Source: Smittia aterrima (lineage: Eukaryota; Arthropoda; Insecta; Diptera; Chironomidae). From it: DNA of 64,000 nt. The stretch spans positions 9,300,001-9,364,000 of the forward strand of contig CP093831.1 in assembly GCA_033063855.1 (NCBI GenBank), read 5' to 3'. Under the pieces are notes generated by a model that searched no databases, was not told the DNA's origin, and worked only from the letters and a program-made list of their open reading frames with translations. Position numbers and translations under genes: made by a program. Each line of letters begins with the position of its first letter. Positions within the stretch are counted from its first letter, which is position 1. Positions 59,642-64,000 of the stretch are shown here, piece after piece.

Positions 59642-60806
59642 ATGAGTTGCTTACCTATCGGAAGACGCTTGAAAAGATTTGGACAAGTTTTAAGGTGAGT
59701 GCAAGCTGATTTGATCTGAAAAAGTTAATTTCTATTGTTCACATGCCTTTTGTCTGTTTTCTTTGAATTCAGAAAAATGCTACCAACATCCAGCAAATTA
59801 TCAATTTGGATGAAAGGAAGGGATGAAGACAAAGAAAACCTAATGACTTGTTATAAATCCTCGTCAGAGTTTACCTCATTCTCTGAAGACTATCCAAATC
59901 TCGCTAGCATTTGGGTTCCGAATTCTTCCAATTCGATGTCAAAGTTTCCTCAATCTGATGACTTTACGAGTATTCCTGAATTCTCATACTTTAGCAGTCA
60001 CTCCGATGCATCAAATTTGTGTTCTCCATCGTCGAGTGGGTACGGAAGCTTTGGAGCGGATTCAACTAAAGCCGCCGAATCATCGAGCTTCAATATTCAA
60101 AACTCGATCCCCTACTCGCCATTGAGTAGCTTATCTAATTTCGACGATTTTATGTGCGACATTCTCTCGGATCTTAACATTGAAGGTAAGTCAAACGCAA
60201 ACGCCTTTCCAATCGTTCACTTCATGTGAATTCTTTTGTTCTCAGATTTGTTATCAGCAACCACAATTAACGAAGAACTCAAGAAATATGACGACATTCG
60301 ACGTGAATTCGATATGAATGGAAGAACTGAACCGCTCAATACGAGTTTCAGTCCTTCTCAGTGTTCTACGCCGATAACAAATCGCAAAGGTCAACAATCG
60401 ACAAAACCGACAGATTTCACATTCAGGTATAAAGAGTTTGTTCCCGCCAAGTCTTCGGACACGACGTATTTACATCCCAAAGTCAATGAGGCTAGAAGGA
60501 AGAAGAAACCAGACAAGAAATCGTTGTTAGATGTAAGAGAACTCAAGTTTTCCTTGTGAGTTTAATTAACAATTTTATTTATTTCAGTATTGCGTTTTCT
60601 GCAAGAACAACGGCGAACCCGAAAGAAAGTATCGCTCGCATACGACTAAGAACGTTTCTGGTAAAACAATCTGCCCAATGTTGAGGAAATATGAATGTCC
60701 AATCTGTCGAGTGACTGGAGACAATGCACATACTAAGAAGTATTGTCCTAATAGACCCGTTATCACTTTAGAAGATACAAAGAGAAAGAATTTTAAACTT
60801 ATCTAA
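59642..60806 (+). CDS. nos: Nanos-type zinc-finger protein, copy 2
   Basis: Exons 59642-59694, 59773-60185, 60246-60532, 60588-60806 (TAA); 323 aa. Both nanos fingers are intact: C-X2-C-X12-H-X10-C (CVFCKNNG ... CP) and C-X2-C-X7-H-X4-C (CPICRVTGDNAH ... C). The last exon carries the whole finger module without an intron, whereas copy 1 splits its second finger. The N-terminus is Ser-rich (SSHSDASNLCSPSSSGYGSF). Exon 1 (MSCLPIGRRLKRFGQVLR) is joined by phase; an alternative start is MLPTSSKL in exon 2. The two nanos proteins share little outside the fingers, so the duplication is not recent. Confidence 0.92.
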
Positions 60807-61634
60807 TGAGACTAACTTCAGGTAAAATTAATCATCATCATCATCAAACTAGTTTTTAAAACAAATCTAAATCATTTCCAAAAACTCTAAAGAAGAAGAA
60901 AAAGCTCTAATAGCAAAAGCTGCACAAAAGTGCATTTCACGTGATTGAATCGCGTATTGAAACGAAAATCATTTGTGGATTAGTCCATGAATGTTGTAAC
61001 CTCATCGCTTCGCTTTGTTTCCTAGTGAAACATTTCGAATGTGATTCATTTTGATCAACCAAGACATGTTATGTTCAAATACTTTTATTATTATTTATTT
61101 CATAATCTGTTAGTTGAGCTGTAGTTATCTTGATTGATATCTGCAATTTGTCCTTTAATTTTAAATTTTTTGTAATTGATGTTGATGATGATTGATAACT
61201 GAACGCTTAGTTTATGTAAATAATCTGTGTAAATAGATATTTTAACGACATTGAACAGTCATAGAATGATGACTTCAAAAATAAAAATTATGTCGAGACA
61301 ATAAAACAAACAATCGTTAAATTTGAAAATATGATGCGAAATGATTTTTCCTTGATCATTCCAGAGCTAACGTTTTTTTTTTATTTTTTCAATTCTGAAG
61401 CGTTGTTTACATTTATCGATTGCGAAAATTATTATTAAATAAGCACTCGCAATAAGAGTTTAACTAACAAAGTAAATCTTAAGAATAAAGTGAAAGGGAA
61501 ATTGAAACGAATGAGTGTAGAAGACTTGAATCGCTGTGGAGCTTAGATTTATATTTTTTGAAATAACAGAAATCGAAAAAGTTTTAAATTGAATTTGGAA
61601 AATATTGTTGAAACAGCTTTAAAATCAACTAAAG
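60807..61634. other. nanos 2 3' flank and Myt1 promoter region
   Basis: An 828 bp spacer. It contains AATAAA at 61280 and 61300 on the plus strand, placing the nanos 2 poly(A) site near 61.3 kb, and the Pumilio-type motifs listed separately. The remaining ~320 bp lead to Myt1. Confidence 0.6.
61215..61235 (+). promoter_or_regulatory. Two Pumilio-type elements (TGTAAATA) in the nanos 2 3' UTR
   Basis: Two perfect copies of TGTAAATA at 61215-61222 and 61228-61235, start to start 13 bp, match the Pumilio core UGUANAUA. They lie about 410 nt after the nanos 2 stop and before the poly(A) signals. Confidence 0.55.
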
Positions 61635-63458
61635 ATGTTGAATAAATCATTCCCAGTACTGCCGGTTCCAGATATCATCGAAACAAACCTCAACCATTCG
61701 TTTAAGGTGAGATTTCGCAAGATTCTATAATACAAATTGTTGTTTACAGTTTTAAATATTTTTTAGTTCAACTCAAGAGACGAGATTAGAAGAAACAAGA
61801 AACCACCAAAGCTTTACCCCAAGGAAAACAGCTTCATCCGACATGCTCATCATGAAGTTCATGCGGTTTCATTCAAAGGACAGTTCAACAATTCTTCGAT
61901 GGCAACATCCACGCCAAGATCCAGGAGCTCATCGTTCGACGCTTTGTCCAGCAGCTTCTATGACAAAACCAAGAACGACTCTTACTATGAGCAGTGTTTC
62001 GAGACAATTTGCAAACTAGGCGAAGGAAGTTTCGGAGAAGTCTTCAAAGTTCGATGCCGGGATGATGGGAAATTTTATGCAATTAAGAAGATGAAGCAAA
62101 TCTTTCGCAGTGAGAATCATCGTCGAGAACGACTTGAAGAAGTTAAACGTTACGAGCAATTTTCAAATAATGAATATTGTGTTAAACTATTCAAAGCGTG
62201 GGAGCAGGATGATTTGTTGTTTATGCAGACTGAACTGTGCTGGGGAAGTGTGGAGGACTACGTCGAAAAGTTTAAGCAGATTCCAGAGTCGTTCGTGTGG
62301 TCGTTCCTTCTTGATATGTTGCTTGTAAGAACTGTTAATCTTTTTATTTGTGCAATCATTTCATTATTTCATTTTTAGGCGCTGAAAAGTCTTCACGATA
62401 AGAATCTGATTCATTTAGACATTAAGCTGGACAACATTCTGATTACAAACGAGAACAAATGCAAACTTGCTGACTTTGGTCTTGTGTTCGATCTGACTAA
62501 TTCTCCTCGGAGTCGAGCGATTGAAGGCGATTCGAGGTATCTAGCACCTGAACTAATGCAAGGAAGATATTGTCTTGCAAACGACATCTTTAGTCTTGGT
62601 ATAACGTTGTTAGAGCTGTCGTGCGGCCTTGAGCTTCCAATGAACGGATCACTGTGGCAAGAACTGCGAACGTCGATTCTACCTGAAGCTGCTTTGTGTT
62701 CACTCTCAAAAGATCTTCAAACAATCATCCGATCAATGATGGATCCAGATCCATTGAAGAGACCCACCGTGAAATCCTTGCTCTTTAGCCGGAAGTTGCT
62801 TCCATTGCGACTCGAGCGAATATCAAAGAAATGCGTAAGAAACTAGATTTAATCATCAGAATTATGATATTTTAATAAACATCTCTTTCAGGTGGATAAT
62901 TTTATCAGCGGATGTCAGTTCATCATATGCTACCTTGTAACCGCTTGTCTTCTTAGTTATGACTTCTTAAAGCTGAAGAAGAAAAAGTTTGAATTATCGA
63001 CGCCTAGTAGTAGATCAATTGAGATCCGAGTTGATGATTATGATGAAAACAGTGACGATGGAGATATCAGACCATCATTGAACACCAGTCGTGTTAGTAA
63101 AATATCGCAAGCCGATGACGATAACAACAATGAGAGCAATGTGACACCAACATTAAACAATTCTATTCCGCGGATAACGCCAGACATTCACATCGCGAAT
63201 TCGACTCCACTAAACCATTACTCTAATCATCCTGACGGTCTTTCAAGCAGAAAGTTCCGAAGGGATTTGACCAAGTTAAAGTAAGTTTCTTGTTTATTGA
63301 ATTTAATTTAATTATTTTTACTAACAAATAATCTTTTCCTCAGCTTTGATACGGTATCACCGTTGATGATTGACAGTCCTCGTAATAAATCAAAAGACCG
63401 AGAAACCTTCATTTGTAAGAAGCTCTGCTTCAAAGACGAGGACCTAGATGAGCTCTAA
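61635..63458 (+). CDS. Myt1: Myt1, membrane-associated Cdk1-inhibitory kinase
   Basis: Five exons: 61635-61706, 61767-62324, 62379-62834, 62892-63280, 63344-63458 (TAA); 529 aa. Myt1 phosphorylates Cdk1 on Thr14/Tyr15 at ER/Golgi membranes and delays mitosis. The kinase domain spans about 110-360: glycine loop GEGSFGEVFKV, VAIK-type Lys in YAIKKMK, catalytic loop HLDIKLDNIL, DFGLVFD, APELMQGRY. The HLD (not HRD) catalytic triad and the absence of a TE-type activation segment are typical of Wee1/Myt1. A hydrophobic segment after the kinase (FIICYLVTACLLSY) is the membrane anchor that separates Myt1 from Wee1. The loop has KLDN where relatives usually have KPxN. Confidence 0.94.
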
Positions 63459-64000
63459 GCAAACGATTTAAAAAAAATTAATTTTTGTGATACGATTTAG
63501 TCGCCTTCGATTGAAAATCCCCGCAAATTATTTCCCATATAAAATAGAATTCTATCTCCCAATGAATGTATCGAAATGGCCTCGTAAAAAAAGTTTTCAA
63601 TAAAATATTTCCAAGAGAATTTTCTCAAAAGAAACAATAACGTTCGTGACATTGATCCATCTGGTTCCGCAAACATCAAGGGCGTTTAACATGGGTAACG
63701 CGTCGAAAGCATTGCAGTGACACGATGAATTGTTTGCTTATGAAAAGAGCAAATTTGCTTTTCGTTTAAGCAAACAATTTCATTCAATAATGAAATTGCA
63801 TTGCTTTTTCATTTCCACAAGGACTGTAAAGGAGACTTGAAGTGTTTTTAAAATGATTCAATCGGCGAGGAATAAAAGTGACAAGGAAAATGGTAGTGAC
63901 AATCTTCAAGATTATTTATTAAGTTCTTCGCTTCATGGTTTGCGATATATTGGAACTGTCGCGTTGTCTGTGTTTGAAAGATTTTTCTTTGGGGTTTCCT
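63459..64000. other. 3' end of window
   Basis: This 542 bp stretch follows Myt1. An AATAAA at 63598 may serve Myt1. An ATG near 63854 opens a short frame that I cannot assign. Confidence 0.4.

Noticed and set aside
1..64000. CRISPR arrays, operons, prophage or insertion sequences
   Set aside because: The window is intron-containing animal nuclear DNA. No regularly spaced repeats, transposase or integrase were seen.

Overview
The window is nuclear DNA of an insect, most likely a lower dipteran with a compact genome (a midge is my inference). It is AT-rich, introns are mostly 50-65 bp with GT..AG ends, genes are 100-1,800 bp apart on both strands, and the proteins resemble fly and mosquito orthologs: Polr3A, masquerade, tipE, nanos, nab, Myt1, Ras64B. 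I rebuilt exons from splice signals, reading frame and family knowledge. In every complete model the exon lengths sum to a multiple of three, but no transcript data were available.

Layout. 1-11.6 kb: two paralogous PEP-synthase/rifampicin-phosphotransferase-like genes in opposite orientation flank Polr3A, the largest subunit of RNA polymerase III. The left copy is cut by the window edge. 12.2-14.9 kb: SREK1IP1 and a mitochondrial aldehyde dehydrogenase. 15-21.6 kb: three tandem CRAL-TRIO lipid-binding genes. 21.8-23.8 kb: three tandem Mpv17/PXMP2-like membrane protein genes. 24-27.3 kb: proteasome beta-3, NUDT9-like ADP-ribose hydrolase, Ras64B/R-Ras2. 28.3-32 kb: a CLIP-domain trypsin-like protease whose first intron appears to hold a separate Thr/Ser/Pro-rich gene. 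32.4-37.8 kb: nab, a transcriptional corepressor with a 2.9 kb intron. 39.5-43 kb: masquerade, with five CLIP domains and a non-catalytic protease domain. 44-46.8 kb: a KIF17-like kinesin-2. 48.3-50 kb: a GMC oxidoreductase. 50.1-52 kb: SREK1/Srp54, an SR-type splicing factor. 52.1-52.8 kb: a small Thr-rich gene related to the nested gene at 28.8 kb. 54.6-56.5 kb: tipE, a sodium-channel auxiliary subunit. 58.2-60.8 kb: two nanos paralogs head to head. 61.6-63.5 kb: Myt1, an inhibitory Cdk1 kinase.

The strongest leads are (i) the inverted phosphotransferase pair, whose N- and C-terminal catalytic parts are almost identical even across introns while the middle has diverged, which looks like gene conversion with a protected acceptor domain; (ii) an apparently unnamed family of Thr-rich proteins with a conserved N-terminus, one member nested in a protease intron; and (iii) a divergently transcribed nanos pair, one copy carrying two perfect Pumilio-type elements in its 3' flank.
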